A stretch of DNA of 57,969 nt, from NCBI GenBank assembly GCA_022842445.1, contig JALHPO010000013.1, positions 1-57,969 of the forward strand, written 5' to 3'. This stretch comes from Nitrospira sp. Lineage in GTDB: Bacteria; Nitrospirota; Nitrospiria; Nitrospirales; Nitrospiraceae. Positions 16,966-23,649 of the stretch are shown piece by piece; the stretch's first letter is position 1; the number at the start of each line of letters is the position of its first letter. The position numbers were made by a program, and so were the translations under genes. The notes under the pieces are model-generated. The model was not told the origin of the DNA and made no database searches. It worked only from the letters and a program-made list of their open reading frames with translations.

Positions 16966-19230
16966 ATGGACAACCGTGAAGAGATTCTCCGGACCGTCAC
17001 ATCTCACTGCCAGGACGTCCCGTCCGACATTTTGCACGACTTTCTCAGCAGAATGGATCAGGAATATTTCCGGCGAGTCGATCCAACCGCCATTGCAAGG
17101 CACATCCATCTGGCAGCTCAACTGACGCCGGACCATCTCTGCGAACTCTCGATCACCGAACAAGAGAGCGGCCGTGCCGATGTGACCATCGTCGCCTATG
17201 ACTATTTTGCCGAGTTCGCCACCATCTGCGGCCTCCTATCCTCCTTCGGATTGAACATCGAAGAAGGCCAAATCTATACGTTCGCCGAAGCCGCATCGGC
17301 CAAACCAACCAAAGCCTCCTACAGTGAAAGTCCGCGCCGACGTCCACCGAGGCGGCCGGGGCTGAGCAGCAAGAAAATCGTCGACATCTTCCGCGTCCAA
17401 CCGGTTCACGGCGCCTCGTTCGGGCCGGCTGAACAGGACCGGCTCGCGCAGGAACTGCGCTCCGTCATCGGCCTGCTCGACACGAACCAGTTCGAAGAAG
17501 CCCGCCACGCGGTAAATCGCCGTCTGGTCGAACAACTCGGCCGGCGCCGCGGGTCCTTCAGCGGCCTGCTCCACCCCGTCCAAATCACCTTCGACAACAG
17601 CCAGTCTCCAACAGACACGATTATGGACATCCGATCGGACGATACCCCCGCGTTTCTCTATGCCTTCGCCAACGCGCTCGCAATGCGCAATGTCTATATC
17701 TCCAAAGCGCAAATCGACATCGAAGATGCCAAGCTGCACGATCGCTTCTATGTCCGCAATCGCTACGGCCAGAAGCTGACCGATCCGACCGATCAGCAAC
17801 AGTTGCGGTTGACAGCCGTGCTCATCAAACAGTTCACCCATGCGCTGACCTGGGCGCCGGACCCGACCAAGGCGCTCGAAGCCTTCGACCAGTTCCTCGA
17901 CCTCATCGTGCAAGAAACGAAAGGCAAAGCCCAGCAGCAGGCGCTTGCGCTGCTCAGCGACAAAAAAACGTTTCCGCTCCTGGCCCGATTGCTCGGCACC
18001 AGCGACTTTCTCTGGGAAGACTTTCTGCGCCGGCAACACACCAACCTCCTGCCGCTCCTGCAGGACTATCGTGACGCCCCGCTGGCCAAGCCTCGCGCAT
18101 CGCTCCGCAGGGAAATCGATCGGTTTGTGGGCCAGGCCAAGACCGCCGACGCGCGCAAGACGGCCTTGAATACGTTTAAGGATCGCGAGCTGTTTCGGAT
18201 CGACATGAAGCACATCGTGGAACCGGGTATCGCGCTGGCCGACTTTTCCGGCGCGCTCACCCAGCTGGCTGAAGTGATCGTGGACCGGAGCCTGAAGGAC
18301 TGCCAGGCCAAATTGAACAAACTCTACGGCCCTCCCCGTTTGGCCAATAAGAAACCCTGTCCCTTCACGATTCTTGGGTTGGGCAAATTCGGCGGCCGTG
18401 AACTGGGCTATGCCTCCGATATCGAAGTCCTGTTCGTCTACGGCGACGCAGGACGTACCGGGGGCAAACACGCCATCGACAACAGTGAATACTTCGAACG
18501 CCTGGGGCAGGAGCTGCTGCAGTGGATCGAGTCCAGACAGGAGGGGATCTTCCATCTCGACGTGCGCCTCCGTCCCCACGGCGGCAAAGGCTCGCTGACA
18601 AATCCGTTCGACGAAATCACCAGGTATTACAGTGAGACAGGCCTCGCCGCTCCGTTCGAGCGGCAATCCTTGATCAAACTGCGGCATGTGGCGGGCGATG
18701 CAGCCCTCGGCAAACGGGTCGAGGCGCATCGTGACGCCTATGTCTACAGTGGAACCCCGTGGGACATCGCAGTCGCCCTGGACCTGCGCCGGCAGCAACT
18801 GAAGCAACTGGTAGAGCATGACACGGTCAACCTCAAGTACAGTCCGGGCGGGATCGTCGATATCGAATATGCCGTGCAATACCTCCAAATCATGCACGGC
18901 CATAAGCTCCCCGTGTTACACACACCCAACACGATGCAGGCGCTCGCCGGGCTCGTCGAGTGCGGGATTGTCACGAGACCGGACGGCGAGAATTTACGCA
19001 AGGCGTATTTCTTCATCCGGATGCTCATCGACGGCCTTCGGATGGTCCGGGGCAACGCCAAAGACCGTGTTCTTCCCCCGGCTGATTCGGATGAGTTTAT
19101 CTTCCTGGCGCGGCGGGTGGGCTATACCACAGATGATTGGCAAGCCGGGGCCAGGCATCTCCAGACGGATATCACGCAACACATGACGCTCACCAAGGCC
19201 TTTTTCGAACGAATGTTCGGCGCGCTGTGA
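16966..19230 (+). CDS. ACT-ACT-GlnE C-terminal-half (AT-C) fusion protein
   Basis: A 754-residue protein. Residues about 71-170 form an ACT-like domain (ADVTIVAYDYFAEFATICGL, then KKIVDIFRV). Residues about 216-290 form a second ACT domain (TDTIMDIRSDDTPAFLYAFA, then FYVRNRYGQKLTDP). Order and spacing copy the C-terminal ACT pair of GlnD, the PII uridylyltransferase that senses glutamine. A helical linker leads to a GlnE nucleotidyltransferase core: ILGLGKFGGRELGYASDIEV (469-488), HLDVRLRPHGGKG (530-542) and GGIVDIEYAVQYLQIMHG, which match the adenylylating C-terminal half of GlnE. The second metal ligand is Glu487 (DxE), allowed in the superfamily but not usual in GlnE. It is divergent from the AT-N gene, 108 bp apart. 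Confidence 0.85.
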   Translation: MDNREEILRTVTSHCQDVPSDILHDFLSRMDQEYFRRVDPTAIARHIHLAAQLTPDHLCELSITEQESGRADVTIVAYDYFAEFATICGLLSSFGLNIEEGQIYTFAEAASAKPTKASYSESPRRRPPRRPGLSSKKIVDIFRVQPVHGASFGPAEQDRLAQELRSVIGLLDTNQFEEARHAVNRRLVEQLGRRRGSFSGLLHPVQITFDNSQSPTDTIMDIRSDDTPAFLYAFANALAMRNVYISKAQIDIEDAKLHDRFYVRNRYGQKLTDPTDQQQLRLTAVLIKQFTHALTWAPDPTKALEAFDQFLDLIVQETKGKAQQQALALLSDKKTFPLLARLLGTSDFLWEDFLRRQHTNLLPLLQDYRDAPLAKPRASLRREIDRFVGQAKTADARKTALNTFKDRELFRIDMKHIVEPGIALADFSGALTQLAEVIVDRSLKDCQAKLNKLYGPPRLANKKPCPFTILGLGKFGGRELGYASDIEVLFVYGDAGRTGGKHAIDNSEYFERLGQELLQWIESRQEGIFHLDVRLRPHGGKGSLTNPFDEITRYYSETGLAAPFERQSLIKLRHVAGDAALGKRVEAHRDAYVYSGTPWDIAVALDLRRQQLKQLVEHDTVNLKYSPGGIVDIEYAVQYLQIMHGHKLPVLHTPNTMQALAGLVECGIVTRPDGENLRKAYFFIRMLIDGLRMVRGNAKDRVLPPADSDEFIFLARRVGYTTDDWQAGARHLQTDITQHMTLTKAFFERMFGAL

Positions 19231-19366
19231 AGCCTATCCCATTTTCGTGTGCGAGAAACACTTTACGAGACACACGCGACAAAGCAAGCGGATCAGCCTC
19301 GCCTCGGCTCATAAAGCCGGATGATTCCAGCGGAAGTGTTCATGAATAATGCTGGCTCGGTACGCA

Positions 19367-19395
19367 TTGACTAGCGCCATTTTGAAAATTAGAAT
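19367..19395 (+). promoter_or_regulatory. putative promoter of the small exported protein gene
   Basis: TTGACT (19367-19372), a 17-nt spacer and TAGAAT (19390-19395). It would give a leader of about 100 bases to the gene at 19505. Confidence 0.5.
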
Positions 19396-19504
19396 GTATC
19401 GGTATGCTCTATCGGTGAACGACGGGTCAACAAGCATAGGGACATCCGGCAGAGCAGGACAGGCCGTCGTGTCCATTCAGTGAGTTCAAACTAGGGAGGT
19501 TACA

Positions 19505-19870
19505 ATGCAGCAGATGGGACGTATCGGGTTGATGGGATTGGGAATCGTATTGGCCGGCTGCCTCAGCGGAGGGCTGGCCTTGGCAGGAGATAAGCCGGCG
19601 GCAGCGCCGGTTGAGGACGGATCGAAGCTGGTGATTACGTCCCCCAAGGACGGAGCCAAAGTCAGCGACACCTTCGAGATCAAGTATGACTTGACCAAGG
19701 GAACGCAGGCGACGCATGTCCATGCCTATGTAGACGGCGAATATCAGAAGGGATTTTCCGGAACGATCAAGAGCCTGAACAAGGGATCGCATAAGGTTAC
19801 CCTGACCGGTGCCACCAAGGACCACGATCCCGTCGTGGCTTCTCATACGATCACCGTCGAAGTGGAATAA
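19505..19870 (+). CDS. small exported Ig-like protein (possible lipoprotein), paralogue of the one at 4516
   Basis: A 121-residue protein with an N-terminal export signal. VLAGC at residues 15-19 fits a lipobox; cleavage after ALA further on is an alternative. The mature domain begins VITSPKDGAKVSDTFEIKY and carries THVHAYVDGEYQKGFSGT, repeated almost exactly in the protein encoded at 4516-4860. It resembles DUF4399-type domains. AGGGAGG precedes the ATG by six bases. It is monocistronic, with its own promoter and terminator. Function unknown; histidines in HxH, SHK and KDHD are candidate metal ligands. Confidence 0.8.
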   Translation: MQQMGRIGLMGLGIVLAGCLSGGLALAGDKPAAAPVEDGSKLVITSPKDGAKVSDTFEIKYDLTKGTQATHVHAYVDGEYQKGFSGTIKSLNKGSHKVTLTGATKDHDPVVASHTITVEVE

Positions 19871-19890
19871 CCCCCACTCCGGCATCTTCA

Positions 19891-19924
19891 AGTCCCAGAC
19901 CGCTCGTAAAAGCGGTCTGGGGCT
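19891..19924 (+). terminator. rho-independent terminator after the small exported protein gene
   Basis: CCCAGACCGCT (19894-19904), a six-base loop and AGCGGTCTGGG (19911-19921), extended by three more pairs including one wobble, then TTCTTGTCTCT. Confidence 0.85.
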
Positions 19925-20056
19925 TCTTGTCTCTAGCTACTCAGAACAGTTATCAGTCTGCCTCCCGTCACTCCCATGAACCGAAAATGGCCACTATCCG
20001 GCTCATGTTTTTCATCGCAATGAACTAGAGGCGGGTGGCATTAGTGCCAAGAGGTC

Positions 20057-20176
20057 ATGATCATCACCGACGCGTCGAAGGCCACAGCCACGCGCGATTT
20101 ACAGGATTTGGCGGACAAAGGCCTGTTCACTCCCACCGGCGGCGGCCGGAGCACCCATTACCAGATCCATCTGTAG
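20057..20176 (+). pseudogene. remnant of a Fic-family protein (C-terminal winged-helix end)
   Basis: Forty codons ending in TAG read SKATATRDLQDLADKG and GGGRSTHYQ, which is the typical C-terminal winged helix of DUF4172/Fic AMPylation proteins (SkATAtRDLkdLvekG...GGGRSTrY). An in-frame TAG lies 15 bases before the ATG at 20057 and no Fic catalytic HPFxxGNG motif occurs nearby, so this is a decayed fragment and not a gene. The rest of the gene appears deleted. Confidence 0.6.
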
Positions 20177-20449
20177 AACCGTCCTCGCCTGCGGCGTGCC
20201 GATTCTCACCTGGCAACCTGACCTGACTTGAATGAGCCATAGTCTGGCCTTGCTAGCTCAGCTATCTTCCTTGCAGCCGTTGCCAACAGCCATTCTATCG
20301 CACGGCAGCGGAGGCGTTCGCAGACTTGGGCATGTAGCAGGTCGGGTGTTTGTGACGGGCACAGGTCAGATTTCAGATCAATGAGCACCGACGTCACCCT
20401 GTTGCCATTGCAACACCCTGATAACAGCACCAGCTCTTAGTAGGTAGTG

Positions 20450-20519
20450 TGCCCAGCTGCTATTAGGCCTCCTGTCCAGTTGTTATTAGGTCTCATGCCC
20501 AGTTGCCAGTTAGGCCTCC
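20450..20519. repeat. 23-bp tandem repeat, three degenerate copies
   Basis: Three consecutive copies start TGCCCAGCTG (20450), TGTCCAGTTG (20473) and TGCCCAGTTG (20496) and share TTAGG near their 3' ends. The last copy is 24 bp. Differences are mostly C/T. A weaker possible fourth copy lies at about 20429-20449. Function unknown. Confidence 0.7.
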
Positions 20520-20595
20520 TCAGGTAGTATTATACCGTCAGTTTACATCCATGCCTTTCATGCATTTGGTAGAGAGCAGACCAGGGAGGGCCCTC

Positions 20596-20841
20596 ATGAT
20601 CACGCCCAAGGTCAAGTTTGGCCGGCATGCTTTGGAGGCCCTGACAGTTGTATTCGTTTTCGGTGCTCTCTCGGTAATCTGGCCCAGCATCATTGCCCTC
20701 AGCTTCGGTATCTTCCTGCTGCTTCAGTCTTTTCTCGGGGCAGAGCAAGAGATTGCAATACTGTCGTGGGCCGAAGTCAGTCATTTACCCATTGTCCTTT
20801 CCTCTTTTCGGCGATTCGGCTCTCCGGCTATTCTTTCCTGA
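20596..20841 (+). CDS. small putative membrane protein
   Basis: An 81-residue frame from an ATG preceded by GGGAGGG. The first half is strongly hydrophobic (roughly residues 14-50, ALTVVFVFGALSVIWP then IIALSFGIFLLLQSFLG), consistent with one or two membrane segments; the second half loses coding character and may reflect a frameshift. I do not recognise it. The surrounding region contains gene remnants, so it may itself be truncated. Confidence 0.4.
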   Translation: MITPKVKFGRHALEALTVVFVFGALSVIWPSIIALSFGIFLLLQSFLGAEQEIAILSWAEVSHLPIVLSSFRRFGSPAILS

Positions 20842-21239
20842 CGAGTCTGAGCGGCGATTGCGTCAACTGATTGCATTTCTCCAAGCGCTTGACCTCATAT
20901 TCGTCGGGAACCTTTCCCATTCGACGCCCATGAGCTCACTCACGTCGGCACAGAAACTCCTCACATCACGCTGATCGACAAGCTTCCTTTCCTAACAACT
21001 CGTGAATTAATGTCTGGCACCCCTTGCCCTGCCTCGCCGCCATTGTGCAGAAGACTACCCCAATGGAACGCTGGTCTGCCAGGAAGTAGCCCGCAAGAAT
21101 CACGCCGGACACATCTGCCTTTCTGATCAGGGTTAACAGAGATTTTACATTGAAGTCACGATCCTGCAACGTACGCGCAGTACCCTCCATACAAATACAT
21201 CAAACAACAATGAACGGGGCTTCCTGAAGGAGGAGTTGC
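20842..21239. other. 398-bp stretch without a supported gene
   Basis: A minus-strand frame of 74 codons (20966-21190) exists but has no Shine-Dalgarno and no recognisable family. Nothing else stands out apart from the GAAGGAGGAG Shine-Dalgarno of the next gene at its end. Confidence 0.5.
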
Positions 21240-21623
21240 ATGATCACTGTCGGACAACTGATGAACAAAGAATTAGTCACGGCGCCGGGAACGATGAGTG
21301 CCGTCGATGCAGCGAAACTAATGGCCCGTCGCAAGATCGGGAGCATCCTTGTGTTGCATGACCATCATATCGTCGGCATTGTGACGGAGTCGGATATCGT
21401 CCGGAAGGTGGTAGGGACCGATCAAGAATCGTCCCACTTTCCCATTGCAACGATCATGAGTGCACCGGTGCTCGGCATCGACGAGCGGCGGCCGATTACT
21501 GAAGCAGCAGACCTGATGCAGCGGCACGGCACACGACACTTGATGGTGTGCAAATCCACCACCGTGGTTGGGGTGCTTTCTGTTCGAGACCTGCTTCGCC
21601 CGGTGTCAACCGATGACTTCTAA
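21240..21623 (+). CDS. tandem CBS-domain protein
   Basis: A 127-residue protein made of two CBS domains (about residues 7-60 and 68-124), which together bind adenine nucleotides. Typical CBS wording is visible: SAVDAAKLMARRKIGSILVL, IVGIVTESDIVRKV, then EAADLMQRHGTRHLMV and VGVLSVRDLL. There is no attached enzyme domain, so it is probably a stand-alone sensor or regulator. A strong GGAGGAG precedes the ATG. Its 3' end overlaps the psiE-like gene, suggesting that it regulates or is co-expressed with that membrane protein. Confidence 0.92.
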   Translation: MITVGQLMNKELVTAPGTMSAVDAAKLMARRKIGSILVLHDHHIVGIVTESDIVRKVVGTDQESSHFPIATIMSAPVLGIDERRPITEAADLMQRHGTRHLMVCKSTTVVGVLSVRDLLRPVSTDDF

Positions 21624-22146
21624 CCCGCTCAGAACAACACCCATAGAGGCTCACCTGCTCGACGGGCACTCCGGATGGGGTCGACTGCGCAATCTCGACC
21701 TGATGGATGTATGGGCCGTCGGGATCAAGGGGGTGCTTAGTCTGATGATCGTCACCCTCCTGGCTGCACTCACCGGAGGTGTCCTGAAATCATTTCTCGA
21801 CCTGTTCATGCTTGTCGGCCATCCGGCCGAGGTGGTCTTGCGACAGGTTATCATCGACATGCTGATCTTGCTGGCGATCGTCGAAGTGTTCAAGACGACG
21901 GTGACCTATTTCAGTGAAGGCCGTGTGAAGGTAACCTTCATTGTCGATACGATCCTTGTGGTCATGCTGACGGAAGTGATCTCCCAGTGGTTCAAGGGTG
22001 GGGATTGGCAGGCGCTGGCGGCGCTGGGCGGCATTCTGTTTACCTTGGGAATCATTCGCGTAATGGTCGTTCGATGGAGCCCGACACAGACGAGACTGTC
22101 GGCCTATTCATATATGGCCCAGGCCGACGAGGGAGGTCACCCATGA
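21613..22146 (+). CDS. PsiE-family membrane protein
   Basis: A 177-residue integral membrane protein resembling phosphate-starvation-inducible PsiE. About four hydrophobic segments are visible: WAVGIKGVLSLMIVTLLAAL, the stretch around LDLFMLVG, VIIDMLILLAIVEVF, and TFIVDTILVVMLTEVI plus LAALGGILFTLGIIRVMVV. ATG 21613 overlaps the CBS gene by 11 bases and has no Shine-Dalgarno, so coupling is likely; an upstream in-frame start at 21568 cannot be excluded. The role of PsiE proteins is not firmly established. Confidence 0.75.
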   Translation: MTSNPLRTTPIEAHLLDGHSGWGRLRNLDLMDVWAVGIKGVLSLMIVTLLAALTGGVLKSFLDLFMLVGHPAEVVLRQVIIDMLILLAIVEVFKTTVTYFSEGRVKVTFIVDTILVVMLTEVISQWFKGGDWQALAALGGILFTLGIIRVMVVRWSPTQTRLSAYSYMAQADEGGHP

Positions 22147-22421
22147 ATACTGCTGCGGGACACACGGAGGCGAAGATCCTGGCCATCGTTCACGAGCGAG
22201 GATCTGTTGTGATGGAGAAACTTCTGCCCTGCCTCCCGGAATCGACCTGGAACCAGGTGTTCACGAGTGTGGATGCATTGAGCCGACAGGGAGCGATCTG
22301 TTTGCGACGCCGGGGGTTTGACTACGAATTATGGGCGCCCGCTTCGTCTGCCGCCGGCCCGGTCGAGAGCACAATCATCCCCTCAACGGCACGATACGAC
22401 CTCTTTCCACATGCCGTCTAG
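22143..22421 (+). CDS. small winged-helix-like protein, third gene of the CBS-PsiE unit
   Basis: A 92-residue protein whose first 65 residues look like a compact winged-helix DNA-binding fold: EAKILAIVHERGSVVMEKLL, then LPESTWNQVFTSVDALSRQG and ICLRRRGFDYELW. ATG 22143 overlaps the PsiE-like gene stop as ATGA, with GGAGG just upstream. It may be a local regulator. Assignment is from fold pattern only; the C-terminal 25 residues look disordered. Confidence 0.6.
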   Translation: MNTAAGHTEAKILAIVHERGSVVMEKLLPCLPESTWNQVFTSVDALSRQGAICLRRRGFDYELWAPASSAAGPVESTIIPSTARYDLFPHAV

Positions 22422-22637
22422 AAGGCGGCTCCCATCATACACGTTATGGAGCGAACCGGAGTGGGCATCCTCTGCACGCCTCAATCTGACACTCATGTAC
22501 TCATTGCCGGCTGAAATCTATTTGCGCATCTCTTGACGGTGCTCCAGAAAACAGGAGGGCCACATCACGACGGCTTGACTGTCAGAACGATTACTGCCCC
22601 TTTTCCTCGTCCAATATCGAATCTGCGCACCGAACAC

Positions 22638-23384
22638 TCATAGTCTGAGCGCTTCCCTGGCGTCTTCAATCGGCATCTCGCGCCAGGAACCGGGCTGAAG
22701 ATCTTCCAGTTTGAATGGACCAAATTGGATGCGCCTGAGCCTGGTCACTTCATGGCCCAGCGCCAGGAACAACCTGCGGATCTCGCGATTCTTTCCCTGG
22801 ACCAACACCACCTCCAGATGCGTCTCGCGGCCTGAACTCTTTTGAATCTTCACTCGATGGCATTGGAGGCGTTCACCGGCATCGACAACGCCAACCATGG
22901 CTTCTTTCGCTTGGGCTTCAGTGAATTCGCCTCGCACGGACACTAGGTACGTCCGCATCACCTTATTGGCCGGATCGGTAAGATAGCTCGACAAGGTCGA
23001 ATCATTGGTCAGCAGCAGGAGCCCGCTGGTCGCCTGATCCAGCCGCCCGACGGCATGCAGATAGCCCAAATCCGCCGGCAACACATCGAAGATGGTCTTC
23101 CGGGCCTGGTCATCGCTATGTGTCGTGATGACCCCTTTGGGTTTATGAAAGAGAATCCATCGTTTAAGCGAATCGTGAATCGGTTTACCGTCGACCGAGA
23201 TGGAGTCCTTCGGCCACAAGACCCAGGTTGCTGGATCGCACACCACCCGTCCATTGATCCGCACGCGCCCGGCGCGGACCCACTCCTGGCTTGTGCTACG
23301 TGAAGCAATGCCCAGCTTCGAAAGCAATCGATCGACCGTATACCGTTTTGCAGAAAGAGCGGGGCTCGATGTCCTCGATGTCAT
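22638..23384 (-). CDS. 16S/23S rRNA pseudouridine synthase, RsuA/RluB family
   Basis: Converts a specific rRNA uridine to pseudouridine. The N-terminal S4 domain (TVDRLLSKLGIASRSTSQEW, then GRVRINGRVV) is followed by the synthase domain with the catalytic aspartate in GRLDQATSGLLLLTND. Later family motifs are RTYLVSVRGE, VLVQGKNREIRRLFLALGHEV and LRRIQFGPF. ATG 23384 gives 248 residues; a GTG at 23417 would add 11 non-conserved residues. Which rRNA position it modifies cannot be told from this sequence. It is convergent with the winged-helix gene across a 216-bp gap with no recognised feature. Confidence 0.9.
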   Translation of the reverse strand: MTSRTSSPALSAKRYTVDRLLSKLGIASRSTSQEWVRAGRVRINGRVVCDPATWVLWPKDSISVDGKPIHDSLKRWILFHKPKGVITTHSDDQARKTIFDVLPADLGYLHAVGRLDQATSGLLLLTNDSTLSSYLTDPANKVMRTYLVSVRGEFTEAQAKEAMVGVVDAGERLQCHRVKIQKSSGRETHLEVVLVQGKNREIRRLFLALGHEVTRLRRIQFGPFKLEDLQPGSWREMPIEDAREALRL

Positions 23385-23517
23385 TGTGAACAAATTTCCG
23401 CGGTCACATCTGATCACAGATCGCTATTGAGTATAACAAGTCACCCTCACACCTGAGAGATCTATGACAGCCCTCACTATAGCGTTATTTGAGACGGGCG
23501 TCGCGCCTGAAAACAGA

Positions 23518-23550
23518 GGGCCGCACGCATGACAATCACACGTGCGGCCC
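23518..23550. other. inverted repeat upstream of the old-yellow-enzyme gene
   Basis: GGGCCGCACG (23518-23527) and CGTGCGGCCC (23541-23550) form a perfect 10-bp stem with a 13-base loop, followed by ATGTTTTA. It could be a terminator or an operator; it lies about 30 bp before the proposed promoter. Confidence 0.45.
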
Positions 23551-23580
23551 ATGTTTTATGCAGCTGCGCAATCTGTTGTC

Positions 23581-23608
23581 TTGACTCCCTCGCCCTCTCG
23601 CTTATACC
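23581..23608 (+). promoter_or_regulatory. putative promoter of the old-yellow-enzyme gene
   Basis: TTGACT (23581-23586), a 16-nt spacer and TATACC (23603-23608), 41 bases before the ATG. Confidence 0.5.
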
Positions 23609-23649
23609 TTCTCTCATCGACGATTCACTCGTTACTCAAAGGAGCACCG

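Larger units (their letters stand above)
19925..20595. other. gene-poor accessory stretch with gene remnants
   Basis: About 670 bp with no intact gene. It holds a Fic C-terminal fragment (20057-20176), a 23-bp tandem repeat (20450-20519) and otherwise nothing I can assign. A minus-strand frame of 74 codons (20206-20430) has no start signals or recognisable family. Confidence 0.6.

Noticed and set aside
17236..18903. 555-codon minus-strand reading frame opposite the ACT-GlnE gene
   Set aside because: It lies entirely antisense to a gene with clear GlnE and ACT motifs, and its product shows no recognisable family; high GC at third positions produces such shadows.
20206..20430. 74-codon minus-strand frame near the Fic remnant
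   Set aside because: No ribosome site and no family match; it may be remnant DNA but cannot be supported as a gene.
20966..21190. 74-codon minus-strand frame upstream of the CBS gene
   Set aside because: No Shine-Dalgarno and no recognised family; coding status cannot be supported.
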